In this document: positions 25,787 through 49,887 of the stretch, one piece after another
Layout: each line of letters begins with the position of its first letter
Position numbering within the stretch: position 1 is the stretch's first letter
Source of the DNA: Lingula anatina
Taxonomy: Eukaryota > Brachiopoda > Lingulata > Lingulida > Lingulidae
NCBI RefSeq assembly: GCF_001039355.2
Contig: NW_019775626.1
Span: 139,257 to 202,855, forward strand
Reading direction: 5' to 3'
DNA: 63,599 nt
The notes under the pieces: model-generated
The model's input: the letters and a program-made list of their open reading frames with translations, nothing else
The model's database searches: none
What the model was told of the DNA's origin: nothing
Program-made: the position numbers and the translations under genes

Positions 25787-27793
25787 CTCATCTCTTTGAC
25801 ACCAGTGGGGTTTCACCATATTAACTTCTTGTTAAATGTAAAAAAGGAGTTGTGTATATTGTGTCTACCAGGAGGATTCCCTAAGGAGTCACATTCAGGG
25901 TTGCCAGTATTATGGCATTTGAAATATCTGTCTCTATGTATATGTTGTAAATCATACCAGAAAAAATTGAAATATTTATTGCTAGTTATGCATTAGTATA
26001 CGTATACTGGTGAAAATGATTATTTGTTTTTCAGAAAATAATTATAAACTTTAAATCAAAGGCCATCAATTGAATATTAAGATTTGTGAATGAACTGGCA
26101 GTCCAAAATGTTATATATAAATATTGCGTGTACATGCATACACAAACACACACACGCATGCACACACAAACTTTTTTAGAGAAAAATCTCATTATATTAT
26201 ATCATATATTATATCAGGGATGGGATGTTTTTCCTTCTTGTGGAGGATTTTATCCCTTTTAGATGGAACTTGAAGTTTAAAGGTAGATTGGGTTTTTTGT
26301 TAGTGCTATAGAAAACGGTGGGGTGGGGAGGGGAGGGTGGTTGTTTTGGCAGCAGAATTTAGGATACCCTGCTCTATTTACTGAAGTATCTAAATCCATA
26401 AGCTAATAGGCAGAGAGTTACTGGTAAATATTATCATTACAATTATGTCTTGATATATCTACTGAAGGTATAATCCACATTTGATTAATACTTTCAGATT
26501 TTAACTTTCAAAAAAATTTGTTTTGAGAAGAAATATAACCATTTCATTTGGTTACAATTTACAAAAATTATCATATTTAAAAGCAGCTACATGTAACTCC
26601 AAATGCCATAGAGTTCTTTTGTATGTCTCCAAGTGTCATTTTTTGTTTTTGTCACTCTGTTTTGTTATATTCTGCCATTTCAGTGGCAGATATGCTGCAA
26701 ATAATGTTTTAAGTTCTTTGAGTGTTCCTGTGAGTAAGATGCTGGCATCACTTTTCCAAAGTGGTCATTGGTTGTTGAACAAGTACAGGTGGTGGTGTCC
26801 ATGTCTTTTCATAAATGCAGTGACTATTTTTTTTTTTTTTTTTGCTCTACTTGTTTGTGATTTTTTATTTCCTTCTCCTCAAAATGTGACCTTATTTTTT
26901 AAAGCATTTGTTGAGCAGCATATTTATGTTGCCCTCCGAAACAACTGCTTGAAAATATAAATGATACCCTTAATTTGATTTTTCCTCTTGTAAGTTGTAC
27001 AAAACACCACTGTAACTCTTTTTATACAAACTCACTTTTTATCTATAACTTTGCTGAGGCTACTGAATTGAAGGAAAATTATTTTAATTCCAAAATTTGT
27101 GATAATTTATTTGCCATTCAGTGATTGTGATGTTACTTCTTTTCTTTCCAAAAGTTTAAAAATGTCTCCAGTGTCTATAGGTGCTAATTGTAGGGGGGAT
27201 AAATTCGAGTTTATTTTTGCTAGAACTGTGATTTTGATATTTTGATTGCGTTAGATGTGATAGCAAGATTGTGTTGGTTGGAGGAAACTTGCTCTCACAA
27301 TTTTGTATATAATCAGAATGTGTAAGATGTGATGTGATTTCTTATTTACATTTTACGAAACGTGAAAGCAAAGAATGTGTCGGGTGAGACACGCGATTTT
27401 TGTTTGAGGGGCTATCTTGCATATCTGGTGTAGCACCATCTAGCGTTGAATTCCAGTAAAAGCGTTATACAGACTATTTGATATGGTGTTGTTTTATTAT
27501 TGTTACTTTTTAGGTGTGCAAGAGAGACCTACTGCAGTACTGCAGAGTTTAAATGAACTCTTTCAAATTTAATCTTTCCAAATATTACCAATGGAGGTAA
27601 TGTTTCGTAATGTCTTCTCTAACGCAACTGTCGAGGGGGGCTGAACTTCCAAGATCGTTCAGAGGAGAGTAATTGGGACAATTAAAAAAAAAATTGTTAG
27701 TGGAAAGACCTTAGGTTAAGGCACACGAGACATCTATCAACAAAAATTACGAGAAGCATGTCGTGTCTCTCCCCACCCCAAAATTTGTAAAAA

Positions 27794-27800
<7 letters not shown>

Positions 27801-27873
<73 letters not shown>
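27801..27873. repeat. (TA)n microsatellite between CEP104 and DUR3
   Basis: About 73 bp of pure AT alternation, bounded by an A-run and a T-run. Confidence 0.95.
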
Positions 27874-27887
<14 letters not shown>

Positions 27888-28891
27888 CTAATGAAAATCT
27901 CATTTAATTATAACTTTAACGTTAATTTTTACTTAAACATCCTATTTCCGATTGTCACCTACAAACGTGCAAAGAACGCCACCTTCCCTAGTTTTGAAGA
28001 ATATTTTTCTTTAAATTTGGGCATTTTTTAAAGGGTAAAAGTGTCGAAAAGTGTATAAAAGGTAATAATAGAATTAAGACAGGATCAGGATTCCCTTCAT
28101 GACCACTACGTTTTTGAGGATTTTTCTTTTCACCTATTCTATCATACACATGGGAGGGTCTTGTTTGGTATTTTCCTTACCCGTGAAACCCACATTTATT
28201 TCACGAGATGCGTGAAAGGTTCATTTCATTTAGTGCAATCCGTAAAGCACCCCATTCGGTGACACGTGAATGCGGCTTTTTAGTCTCCGCCCTTCGAGAA
28301 ACGAAGTCATTATACCCGGTGATTTGTGATTTTCAGGGTTTTCGACGCGCATTATCAGTGAGATATGAATAAAGTATTTTTTACTGTGATTTGTGAATTG
28401 ATGATTTTATTTCCTGGGTACGGTGATCACCCCCTCCCCTCCCCCAATGGGACCCTCTAACATATCTGCTGAAAACTTCGAAACATTTGCACTTCAATAT
28501 GCAGGGTAAATAAAGATCCCCATACTGAATATTTGATGGAATATTGGCGATATGTTGTGCAACGTAAGTACAATGATATTCAGCAAATTGATACAGTAGT
28601 TAAGGTAACGATATCCTTTATTAACATAACATGTAAATTAAACATAGTATTTAAATGGGTACATTACAACAGGATATTGATTAAAAAACAGACAATATGC
28701 AATCAATAATGCTGTACAACCAAGCACAATAAATTCATCTAAGAACAGTTTGTCCGAATGACAAAAAAAAGTTCAGATGTATCAATTAATATATCACAAG
28801 ATCCCTTCATCGGAGAATGTCTCCTCTAGTTTTTGGGAAAAAAATATGTATATATACACACACTTTACGTAAATGTCCATTACGTAATACC

Positions 28892-28933
<42 letters not shown>

Positions 28934-29005
28934 CCTGGCTTTTGCGTTTTTCCTTCCTACAATATGTATATTTTTTGTACTGCGTCCATTTGTGACCAAC
29001 TACGG

Positions 29006-29044
<39 letters not shown>
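28892..29044. repeat. (CT)n and (CA)n microsatellites
   Basis: A CT tract (28893-28930) and a CA tract (29008-29044), separated by about 77 bp of unique sequence in the intergenic region. Confidence 0.95.
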
Positions 29045-29046
<2 letters not shown>

Positions 29047-29493
29047 TATGTACGACAAACGACCGCAGTGCTGACCAGGGTACTAGTAATATAAAATATT
29101 TCGATCGGATGCATGAAATCATTAGCAGCAGTACTGTGGACTTTATCCCAGTTTGACAGTTGTCAATATGACAGCGAGTCCGTATCCCATTCATGTACAG
29201 GTGAGCCTCGCCCTAGATTTTGACCCACTTACGTCAGACTAACCCTAACCATCATTATAATTATATGGAGGACGGACTTTTTTTATTTCCCGTGAACTGT
29301 GACCACTCCCCCCCCCCCCCCAATGGGACCCTCATGGTCGGCACTGACGCTAAATGTACCGTGTACGCCATCTCTTTATCAAATGGGCGGCCCTTCGAAC
29401 TGTCGTAAAGTACATTGTACCAACTAGGCTGTGTAAAGAAATGACTTATTAAATATTATCATCTACCTGGCCGTTGTCTGGACCGTGAGAAAA

Positions 29494-29495
<2 letters not shown>

Positions 29496-29534
<39 letters not shown>
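29496..29534. repeat. (TA)n microsatellite downstream of DUR3
   Basis: 39 bp of AT alternation, about 275 bp beyond the DUR3 stop codon. Confidence 0.95.
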
Positions 29535-29538
<4 letters not shown>

Positions 29539-29809
29539 CAACCCCACCCCTTGAAACACCACCGCCTCAGCCTTCCTCCAGTCTTTGGTCAAAGGCAACG
29601 ATAAAAGTCACGATGTGCTTTGAACATACCAAAATTTTACGCATTAACCATTTAGAAAACAATCGGGTGCACTATCTTTTAACCTTTTTAACAACATCAC
29701 GGTGGCGCTAAATTAAAAGGCCACGCAGTCTTCTTCAGCGTGACTCCGCAACTAAATTAAAACCAGGTCCTTCTTCTGTTTTGGGCCCTGGAGACATTGG
29801 CCCAGCTGT

Positions 29810-40703
<10,894 letters not shown>

Positions 40704-42867
40704 CTTGTCACAGTCACGGGGACGCTCGACTCACCACCAAACTATGCAGCTATATTGAGTTAATGCAGCGGTAGACGCTTATTAATGTGCAACAACCTGA
40801 CGTGAAATTTCGGATTTTGAAGATACTTTTCCAACAAAGGCACCTTGATATAGAGTTTTCTGTTTTGTTAGTTATTCAACATTTGTGGATTTCTGAAGGT
40901 TACACAGCCCAATTAAAAAAGTTCTTTGGCGCACCGCCGATGGCCAACCCGACGAAGACTCCTGCGCTGTCGTTTCTACCGCATATCAACCCTCAACTCT
41001 TGTTTTTTCGGGCAGCGATATCATATATTCAACGCTAAGGCCTTCCTGATAATTCTTATTCGACCTGTGCTATGACATCACAATATAGTATGATGGGGAG
41101 TTATCAGTAATTTTGCTGTAACTAGGGAGTCTTATTACTTCATATCACATGACAGATGACATGTCTTCACAGGGGTTTGATGTCAAATCCTGCAGGATTA
41201 ACAGCGTCAATGTCTTATATCCTGTATTGCTTAATGAGCAAGTCTTAACTGTTGGTGTTCTTTTCAGTCTTCACGAAAATGTGGAATACTTCTGAACTGA
41301 ATTTCAGTTACTGCTGGTGCCCAATACCCCACCATGAGCGCTTTTATTCTTATTTTTGATATTCCTCTGATTGCTGCTAGATTTCAATGATGTCACACTC
41401 TTTTTATATTATTGTGACTTGGTTTTCCGCTTTTAAGTTTCTTTTCAGCCCTGTAGAAGAGGTTCCATAATCATAAAAGGTGCCCCGATATGAGTGTAGG
41501 TGTCCACTGCGCCCTGGTAGTCCTTATTATGCTTCTAAAATCACTGAAGTCAAAAATACTGAAGTCAAAATCACTGAAGACAAAATCCTTGAAGTCAAAA
41601 TCCGTTTATTCTGTTCGCTGGCAAATTCTCCTCGTCACCGTGATTTGAACTCGGTATTATATCCGTGTTTTCTAACAGATTGTTTTCCACAAAAAAGAGC
41701 AGTCTTTGCGTTATTTGGTCTGGTTGACTCTTATAGTCAATAAGCATGTTTACAACCATCTATCGCTGAGGCACGCAGCGTTTACAGCATTCACATTATA
41801 TAACAAAGATTTTCGGGATATCGTAGCCCTTAGATTTAATCAGTTGTCTAAATTATCGTTAGTTTCAAACTGTTTGTGCGATGAAAATTCCCAGAATGTG
41901 CTTTCGGATAAACGAAAATAAACGACAGTGCGAGTCACATTGCAAGAGAACAATGCGACTAAGGTTTTTCAGCGAGCCTTTCCATATGTCAATATATCAA
42001 CCTATCGTGATGTACCATATCGAATATCTGTGGGCAAACTTCTTTGTTCCCTCTGATATGAGCTACAGTGTACAGGGATCACTTTCACTCTGCATGATTC
42101 TATCTCTGCTTCGTGACATGGAATAATTATCCTATTTGACTAAAAAAATGACATGGATTTTTTTTGCGTTTTATTAGTATGTCGACTCGTAAGAAGTGTC
42201 TCTTCATGCAAGTGTCTCAGATACCAATACATGCACATGTACCAGTGAAAGAGTTTTTAACACTATACTTGTATACGACACAGATAAACGGGAATTAGAC
42301 GCTGTCTTGATGAGTGTGAGGACAAGGCCCATCACTTATCGAATTGTCTTCATAATGTGGCACTCTGCGTCAGTCACTCGCAATTTCCGTCGAAGTTACA
42401 CCAGGGCTCCGCGAATTGCGACCGAGCGCAAGCATCTCTGCTCTATAACTCCGGATTTACTCGCCCCATGTAATAGCCTCGAAATAAAAGATGTTATTGC
42501 TCTTCGCAATTCGCGATGCTTTCAAGTTACGGAGCTCAGATTGCTCTGACTTAACTCTATCACAGGCAAAAATAAATAAATAAATAAATAAATTAATTAA
42601 TTAATAAATAAAAAATAATAATAATAAATTAAAAAAATAAAAAATAAGCTTTTGTCAGTACATACTGTATGATAAAGAGTTTTTCATGTTCCTTGTTGTT
42701 ACTAGCAGGAGGCTCATTGGTTTTTGCGACTTTTGCAACGGTTGCATCGTAGAACCAGTACAAAGATATAGGAAATTTATTCAATATATTAATATTGTCA
42801 CCTTCCATAGTTATGGTTATAGGCGTTAATTATACCCATGGGAAATCTCATATATGACATCGATATA
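40704..42867. other. Region upstream of DUR3; no gene recognised
   Basis: It would contain the DUR3 promoter and any 5' UTR exons, but I could not place a start site or TATA box with confidence. It contains a short tandem repeat. A 117-codon open frame at 42196-42549 shows no recognisable motif. Confidence 0.5.
41534..41601. repeat. Short tandem repeat, ~16-bp unit
   Basis: AATCACTGAAGTCAAA and variants recur four times. The KITEVKNTEVKITED-like open frame crossing it is due to the repeat. Confidence 0.75.
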
Positions 42868-43510
42868 CAGACTTGACATTTGATATGGAATATTTTAGTT
42901 TCAAAGATGTGGCTAAGTTAAATGTACATGTACTATTTATTTCTAAAACGTGTATTTCATGTGAGTTATGAGAATAGACAAATGTGCAGTCAGGTGTGTC
43001 AGTATCAATAATTAATTAATTAATGAATTGACTACCTCGTCTAAAGCACTGCTGCGTTACGTAATATGCGGTGATATCTTTGGGTAGTACTCTTTTGGCT
43101 GGTCCAAGTAAGACTACGGCAGAGCATGGTTCAGTCAAAAACAGTCTCAATATTTTCGGCAACGCCTGCACAGAAGATTTTGGCATTTTGCATACAAGTA
43201 GCGGGTGTTAACGTGAGTAAACTGAATGAAGCATGAAGTGTTACAGCATCGTTGCTATATGCGCCAGAATGACACAAAACAAATCGACATTGCCAGACAG
43301 ATTATTGTGTTGCAAGGAACGCTCAGCGCAGGCGTACAGAAGTATGCCAGGACTGGTGGACCTACAACAGATCAGGCCCAAGACGTCCAGAACTTACCGC
43401 CTTTGGCACCAACGCAAACTTTTTGAAGAGCTTACTTTCCAGGAAACAAAAGAATGCTGGAGAACAAGCTCTTCAGATAACAACAGAAGTCAACATCTAG
43501 TCATCTAGCA
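42868..43510 (+). mobile_element. Tc1/mariner-like element, left end with transposase N-terminus
   Basis: The left terminal inverted repeat begins CAGACTTGACATTTGATATG directly after a TA (42866-42867). It is the same terminus as the elements at 49888 and 58474. At 43226-43430 an open stretch reads RQNDTKQIDIARQIIVLQGT and then VQKYARTGGPTTD. This resembles a paired-like helix-turn-helix of Tc1-class transposases (ang-DIARQL-VS-G-VSK--Y-ETG). The frame is broken and a second frame carries on to 43508. No right terminus was found, so this is a truncated copy. Confidence 0.55.
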
Positions 43511-45035
43511 GCAATAGGCCTATTGGTCCTGTACCGTGAAACTGAATTTTAAGATAAAGCACAATTGGAATTTATTTTTCTTATGCTGACCACAAACTAA
43601 CTTCAGGTCAATTTTAAGGCTACATATGTCTTTCTACGGATCCTTTTTGTGCAATATAGATACACAAAAAATAATTAAAAATTTTTTTTTAAACGCACCT
43701 TACTTCAAAGGTCATTTTTGCAAATTAAATTAAAACTATCGTGTATTCACTGGGAATTAATATACGTGTATTCAAAGAGGGTCTGAGACGTCTGGTTTTT
43801 CCCTTTAAACGCTTAAAAAATGCATAAATAAGCATTGTCATGTTAGAAAATGTTGCTGTCACATCTAAAATACATAAGGGCGAATTTGTTTATTCGAGCT
43901 GTTGGCGTAACACCAGCGTTTTTTGGAATGAAAACTACAACATAGATTTCAAACGGATCTTCCTGCTCTGAACGGCAATCAACACCGTATTGACGCATAT
44001 AATCCACAACAATAAACACTATAGTCATTGCCAGGAAAGTATCATGCCAGGCTTATTTCTCTTTTTCTCAATTACGAGGCGAACTAAAGCCGTTTGTTAA
44101 TTGGTATGTCGAAAATAGGGGCTTCTTTCTCCTAAGCAACGAAACAAACAAACAAACAAAATCCCAATGATACTTAATTGTAGGTGGCACCGTAGTCGTC
44201 AACCCCATGCCTAATTTTAAAGATAATATTGAGCTTAGTTCCAGAGTAACGGCAGAAGCAATTGCTGCCGCGACCCTATTAAAAGAGCAGCTAAATCGTC
44301 GATAAATGCTCGGCCAGCCTGTGTGCAACTCTTAGCTCGAGGGGGACGTGGTCACCGAACAAAAAAACAAAAATGGGGTAAATAAATGTAAACATAGAAT
44401 GTAAATATTCTCCTTGCGCAAATGTAAGATAAGTATTTTATATATAAAAAAGTGAAAGAACCATTTTTCAACTAATGGCATTTATAATGTATTAAACTCC
44501 ATTCAAAGCGTACAATGCGAGTAAAACTTACCAAGTTAAATTTCCTGGGGGATTCAGTAACTTTCCTTATTTACCAAGGTGTATCGACCCATGACTGTTG
44601 ATAAAATACCACATTCTATAAATACTAGAGTTCTTAATTGCTACATGTATTTTACTTTGCAGTGAAATTCCTCAGTCTCTGTCTTCATTTTAAAAGCGAC
44701 TGAAACTTTTTTAAAAAATTCGTCAATGGAAGATTGCATGTGCAGGAAAACGTTAAAGATATTCCATATAGAAGCGTTGGTCCGCTCCTCTCTCACAGTA
44801 ATCAGAAGTGTCTTACTTTTCCCTCAGTAAACGTACGGATGAGTACATAAGACGGTAAAAATAACCTGCTTGTTTTATACTGTAGACAATAAACATCTGC
44901 CCTACGTTCTCTTCTCAACCTACTGCTCTGGTTACTTTTCAACTCATTGTCTAGATAAAGATCATCCCATATGTATTTGTTATAGATCTAATGCGAATAT
45001 TCGGTTTATTCACCCAAGCGTAGAATCTGAGACTA

Positions 45036-45263
45036 AGGGTGTATTCCCAGAGCTTTAGATCGATCCAGGGATTAAGATTTAGATCGACCTAACTCCTTGG
45101 GGGTTCAAGCTAAATTGCAGTCAGCCGAGCGCGCACCATAGTTAATTACCCCCTTACAGCTTTCAGTAGGCTGGACAGACGCTTAAGCCGGCTAAGCTGA
45201 CGGTAATCTAGTGAGACTCCCCACAGGGAAAGATCGATCTAAAATCTATGGAAATGGGGTCTA
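45036..45263. mobile_element. Palindromic MITE, family A, copy 4
   Basis: Ends GGTGTATTCCCAGAG and GGAAATGGGGTC, with GATCGATC/GATCGACC near the ends, TTAATTACCCCC at the centre and TTAAGCCGGCTAAGCTGACG in the right arm. Resembles copy 1 most. Confidence 0.75.
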
Positions 45264-46994
45264 AGAGCAAGGTGCATGTATGCGGAAGTCTCGGTTAGTC
45301 ACGATGAATAAAGCATTTCCTTTGCCGTCAGCAGTTCACCTTAACAGTACACGGCTGCAATAGATTTCAAAAGATGGCGTGCCAACAGCTCGAACGCATG
45401 TTTACCTCTCTAAAATAACCTCTGCAAATGATCTTTTCTTATGATGATTTTATTTATAGCACCTCTTACATATAATTTTTGTGTTAAGTTCATGATATTT
45501 TTAACATCATCCTGTATACCCACATTTCAAAAGTTTAAAAGGCACGATATTTGAATCTGAACGCGTTCTAAATAACATACGTCAAACACAACGCTGTTTC
45601 CTGAGCGTCGAATTCCGGTTCCAAATCCGCCATTCACTCCACCAAGATTCCCAGGTGGTCGACGGAAACTAAACAAAGTGTTTGACGTTTGTTAATGAGC
45701 CTCTAGAAAAAAGGATAATGTACGGTATTTTATTATCCTATCTAAAGGCCACGGGAAACCTCTTTCATAGCATATACATGTATTTTATATTGGCGCTGAC
45801 AGAAAGAGCAAGGTATACATGCATATGTCCACAGTACTGGGTAAAAACGATGGGACATGGGCATCAAAATTTCAACATGGCGCCAATCTTGTGAGCACGC
45901 TTAGAATATACATTTATTTTGCTTTCATAATTTTTGGAACATTAAACACATATAGATATTATCAGAGAAGAATCGATTCCCTACACAGTTGGGAAACCAT
46001 GCACGCTGTGATCCTGAAGCAGGGTTAAAACAGCGATGACAAATTCGTCTCTCGTGCGTTTTACGACTAAAAGCGGGGCCCGGTATGGCTCATTTTATGG
46101 TTAATCAGTCGTTCGCAAAGGTCCCCATGATTGTTTGAATGTTTCAAATGACAAATTCTATTCCAAATGAATGGTAAAACTAGCTTTAAATTATCACTGA
46201 TATCTGACATATCAATTAACTGGCGACATTCTATATGTTAATAGTACTGCAACTACAGGAGAATTAAGGCTTTGACATTTAGAACACAGCTAAGAAGGTA
46301 TCAGTTATCCGCGAATGTTTGTCTTCGTAGTCAGGATTATCTGATATTATATAACCGATACAACATAGGTCAACCACGCCTTTCATACAACGAAAAGTGC
46401 GAATAGAAACCCAAGTACATACACTTGCCGCCATGCTCGTGTACCGACGGCGTATGTCTTCTAGTGCGGCGAATGTCGAAGACAAGAGACCCAGGCGAAC
46501 TGGAGTGACTTTCACTCTTGAGATAAAGACCTATTTATTCAAATTTAATTTTTAAATACAAAATATCGGATTACATCACGTAATTGTGTTAAAAATCCGT
46601 GCCGTGTTGATGAGGACAATGGCACTGTAATATGAAGGCTCCCAGATACTGGAAATATAGATTTGTGCGTGTGTTTGCAGAAAGGGAGAGAAGGTAAATC
46701 CAAAGCTCAGAGATCAGGTTCTCCAGTGTGTCCCCGTCTAGCCTGTATCGATATGGTTATCATAAGGTTATCTGAGGTTTAAATAATGATCACGCAGTCA
46801 ATTTAAAAAATCATTTGATGTAGCCAAATATCTGTAAGTTGGCTATCATCGATCCCTGAATTGGTCTTTTGTTTTGGTCTCTGGTTTTCATTGCAATGCA
46901 GTCATTTGCGTTACCAGGTTATAAACAGATTTCACACGCAACCACGGGATTTCGTGTTGAATCTTAGAATACTGGCAGCGTTGCCTCTAAGCAG

Positions 46995-47395
46995 TATTCG
47001 CTTTCCATCACCCTGATTTTAAGATACTGATTGTGACAACTGTGACTCTCTTCTTCCCAGTATATGCTCTCCAACATCCCCAGTTTCATAGCACTGAGTG
47101 ACAGTGGCTTTCTTCCACTCGAAATGCGTTCTCTATCAACCTGAGTTTGAAAGTACTGACAGTGACTCTCCTCTACCCAGTATAGGTTCTCTATCACCCT
47201 GAGTTTGAGAGTACTGACAGTGACTCTTCACTACCTAGTATATGGACTCTATCACCCAGAGTTTCTGGGTACTGACAGTGACTCTTTTCTTTCTAGTATA
47301 TGGTCTCTATCACCCTGAGTTTGAGAGTACTGACAGTTTCTCTCCTCTGCTCAGTATATGTTCTCCATCTCCCGAAGTTTACAAGTAATGAAAGT
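46995..47395. repeat. Minisatellite, 58-bp unit
   Basis: GTACTGACAGTGACTCT-type starts recur at 47153, 47211, 47269 and 47327, exactly 58 bp apart. Each is followed by a pyrimidine-rich block, AGTATA, TCTCTATCACCC and GAGTTT. Two or three more diverged units precede them. Open frames on the minus strand here are periodic by-products. Confidence 0.85.
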
Positions 47396-47895
47396 AAGCA
47401 ATTAGTATTAGAAAATAAGTGCAATGCAATCAAGTCGACTTTTAACACATCCGGCAAAAATCCTTATGATAGGCCGTGTAAATTAGGTGTTTATAAGCCA
47501 AGACAGGCATGGCTTAGTGGATATATCAAACCGACGACTTTCAATCCCACTGCCTCATTTACCGAATTGATCGCATACAATTAAAAGGACGTTTTTAGAA
47601 ACAGTTAATCCTTCTCTAGGAAAACGTGTTTTTAACCACCTGCGGAGATTTCCTGTAAGCTGGACAGCTAATCAGGACAATCCATTGGTTTAACCTAAAA
47701 ACTTCCATAGAAGTTTGCCTGCATGAAAGCTGATCCTTCACAACTTCTAAACTATAGAAATCATGCCTAACGAAATGAAAAAAAACCCTGATCCTTGTAT
47801 AAGGCTTGTTGCACGAAAGAATGAATGAAATGCAATTTTAAAATGTGATCTAAGCAAAGATTGCTAGGAATTTTAGTCGGCTTAATTGTGTTTCT

Positions 47896-47896
<1 letters not shown>

Positions 47897-47934
<38 letters not shown>
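47897..47934. repeat. Poly-A run
   Basis: 38 consecutive A residues on the plus strand. There is no recognisable retroposon body immediately upstream, so it is not assigned to an element. Confidence 0.9.
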
Positions 47935-47938
<4 letters not shown>

Positions 47939-48563
47939 GGCCCTTCAACTATGCCTTTGAAGCAAATTTTGATCATCGTGGCAAAAAACTTTACTCTTGA
48001 CACCGTCTAATTTTAAAGGGAAATATAATAAAAAGTTATTGAAAAATCTACGACCACAGAGCTTTTTCAGTAGTCACAGGTGCTTCGCCAACACTACGAC
48101 AGGTACTGACAATTTAATAAAACATCTAACCATTTTTCTTCCAACATTAATTGATTTTGAACAAGCATTCATTTTTAAATCTTTATAACACTACTAACAA
48201 AGAATATATATTATTGAAGATAATTGGAGTTTTCAAAATGTTAACAAAGTTTTCATATTTAGTGTTGTTACGAATACTGTCTTTTGAACACTAGTGTAAT
48301 TACTTATTTATTAGGTTTACATGGTACAGTGCCGCCAGAAAGTAAGCTTACCAAAAGACCATATGGTTCCCTTGCCCTACGCCGTAGGTTCGGACAATAG
48401 AATAAACAACTATTGGAATCCATTCCAGCTTCGGCAAGTAATTCTTATCAGACACCCAAATTAGTCGGTGCAACGAACACACACTGTACCTTTTTTAAAT
48501 AACGTATAGTAACTTTTCTTTTACTTTTGTAAAAGAAGAGTGTGCTATCGACATGAGCAAAAA

Positions 48564-48650
48564 TAATAGGTTATGTACCAAATAATAATGGGTTATGTAC
48601 CAAATAATAATAGGTTATGTACCATATAATAATGGGTTATGTACCAAACT
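48564..48650. repeat. Short tandem repeat, ~25-bp unit, about four copies
   Basis: AATAATAGGTTATGTACCAA and close variants recur four times head to tail. Confidence 0.85.
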
Positions 48651-49887
48651 GCAACAGAAGGCTAGAGTAAATTATTGGCATATTAAATAAGAGACAAAAT
48701 TTCTGAAAACAAATCTTGTCTTAGTTTTAAAAAATGGAGACTGTATCTATTTAAGCCATTCCTTCTTAAATGCTCACAGACCAATAACGAATTATCGAAT
48801 TTACCTAGATGACTACTAGAACAATCTATTTTAAAACAGATTCAAACAAAAATGACCTGATGTTAGGATGATTAAAAAATCATCGCCAGAAACCTCCTTT
48901 AATTAGCGTGCTTCTCCATTATACATTTTAACTTGGATCCGAATTTTACCTAAATTTGTGAAACTTTGGATTCATCCAGCAAGTTATAATAATTATATAT
49001 AATAATTATCAAAATTGGAACTATATTTAGTACTTATATTAGAAATTGAAACTATATTTAGTACTTATATAAACCCAAGCACCGCTTAACAATGTACAGT
49101 CAACAACACTAAATCATGTTTAGGAAATAGCCTTAGAAATTGCTTCGTCCCATATGTTGAAATGACACAGCATATAACTAATCGATTCAGGCAATCCCAT
49201 TACTTGATACTATAATTGATTAAGTCACGAAGAAAACAAAACAAAACAAAACAAAAAATAAATAAATAAATAAAAGGAAGACTAAAAATATCCAAGTCTG
49301 AAATGTTCACTTACTAGGGTTATTATTCAACGTTTCACAGCCCTTGTGCGTGCCTTTGCTCGGTTAAATCGAATTGAAGAAATAAATAATTAAAGCAGCT
49401 TGGTAGGACAACATTAAGCCATCGCACGTGTGCCAGGACATCATTCAATTGGATAAATAGCAACACGAGCAAATAATATGTACCACACTGCAGTGGATGG
49501 CTGGATTTAATTCTTGGCAGACTGAATAAGAGAGTCCTGAAAACAATTCCAATCTTAGTTTTACAACATTATGACCCTTTTTATATAACGCCAAGTACGC
49601 TGATACACATTTGAGGTTTTTGGTTTTACCAAGGATATTAAGTATTATTATTCAGTGTTTCACAGCCCGTTGTGCGTTAGTCTTTTTTCGAAAAAATCGA
49701 TCTGAAGAAATAAAAAAATTAAAGTAGGACAACATCAAGCCATCACACGCGTGACAGGACACATTCACGTGAATACCTGTCAACCACATGTTACTGTCAA
49801 TCCCTATTATAAACCATTACACACAACTTGATCGTGGACAAAATATGATTTGATCGATCGATCCTAGGTTGACAATAGTGTAAACTA

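Larger units (their letters stand above)
25787..29809. other. CEP104 3' UTR and convergent intergenic region
   Basis: It follows the CEP104 stop and precedes, on the opposite strand, the DUR3 stop. I saw no clear AATAAA close behind CEP104; a plus-strand AATAAA occurs only near 28369. A moderately GC-richer block at about 28090-28420 has no open frame. Microsatellites fill much of the rest. Confidence 0.6.
43511..49887. other. Repeat-bearing intergenic region; no gene recognised
   Basis: Contains MITE A copy 4, the 58-bp minisatellite, a poly-A run, the 25-bp tandem repeat and a small ~32-bp duplication near 49010-49070 (ACTATATTTAGTACTTATAT twice). Open frames up to 94 codons exist, but none has a family motif or splice-consistent continuation. 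Confidence 0.55.

Noticed and set aside
28794-29156. Open frames over 100 codons on both strands
   Set aside because: Made by the (CT)n and (CA)n tracts; no non-repeat coding content.
42196-42549. 117-codon plus-strand open frame
   Set aside because: No recognisable motif, no splice context; cannot be supported as a gene.
46279-46515. 78-codon minus-strand open frame with fairly balanced composition
   Set aside because: Considered as an upstream DUR3 or orphan exon, but no family match or clear acceptor/donor pair.
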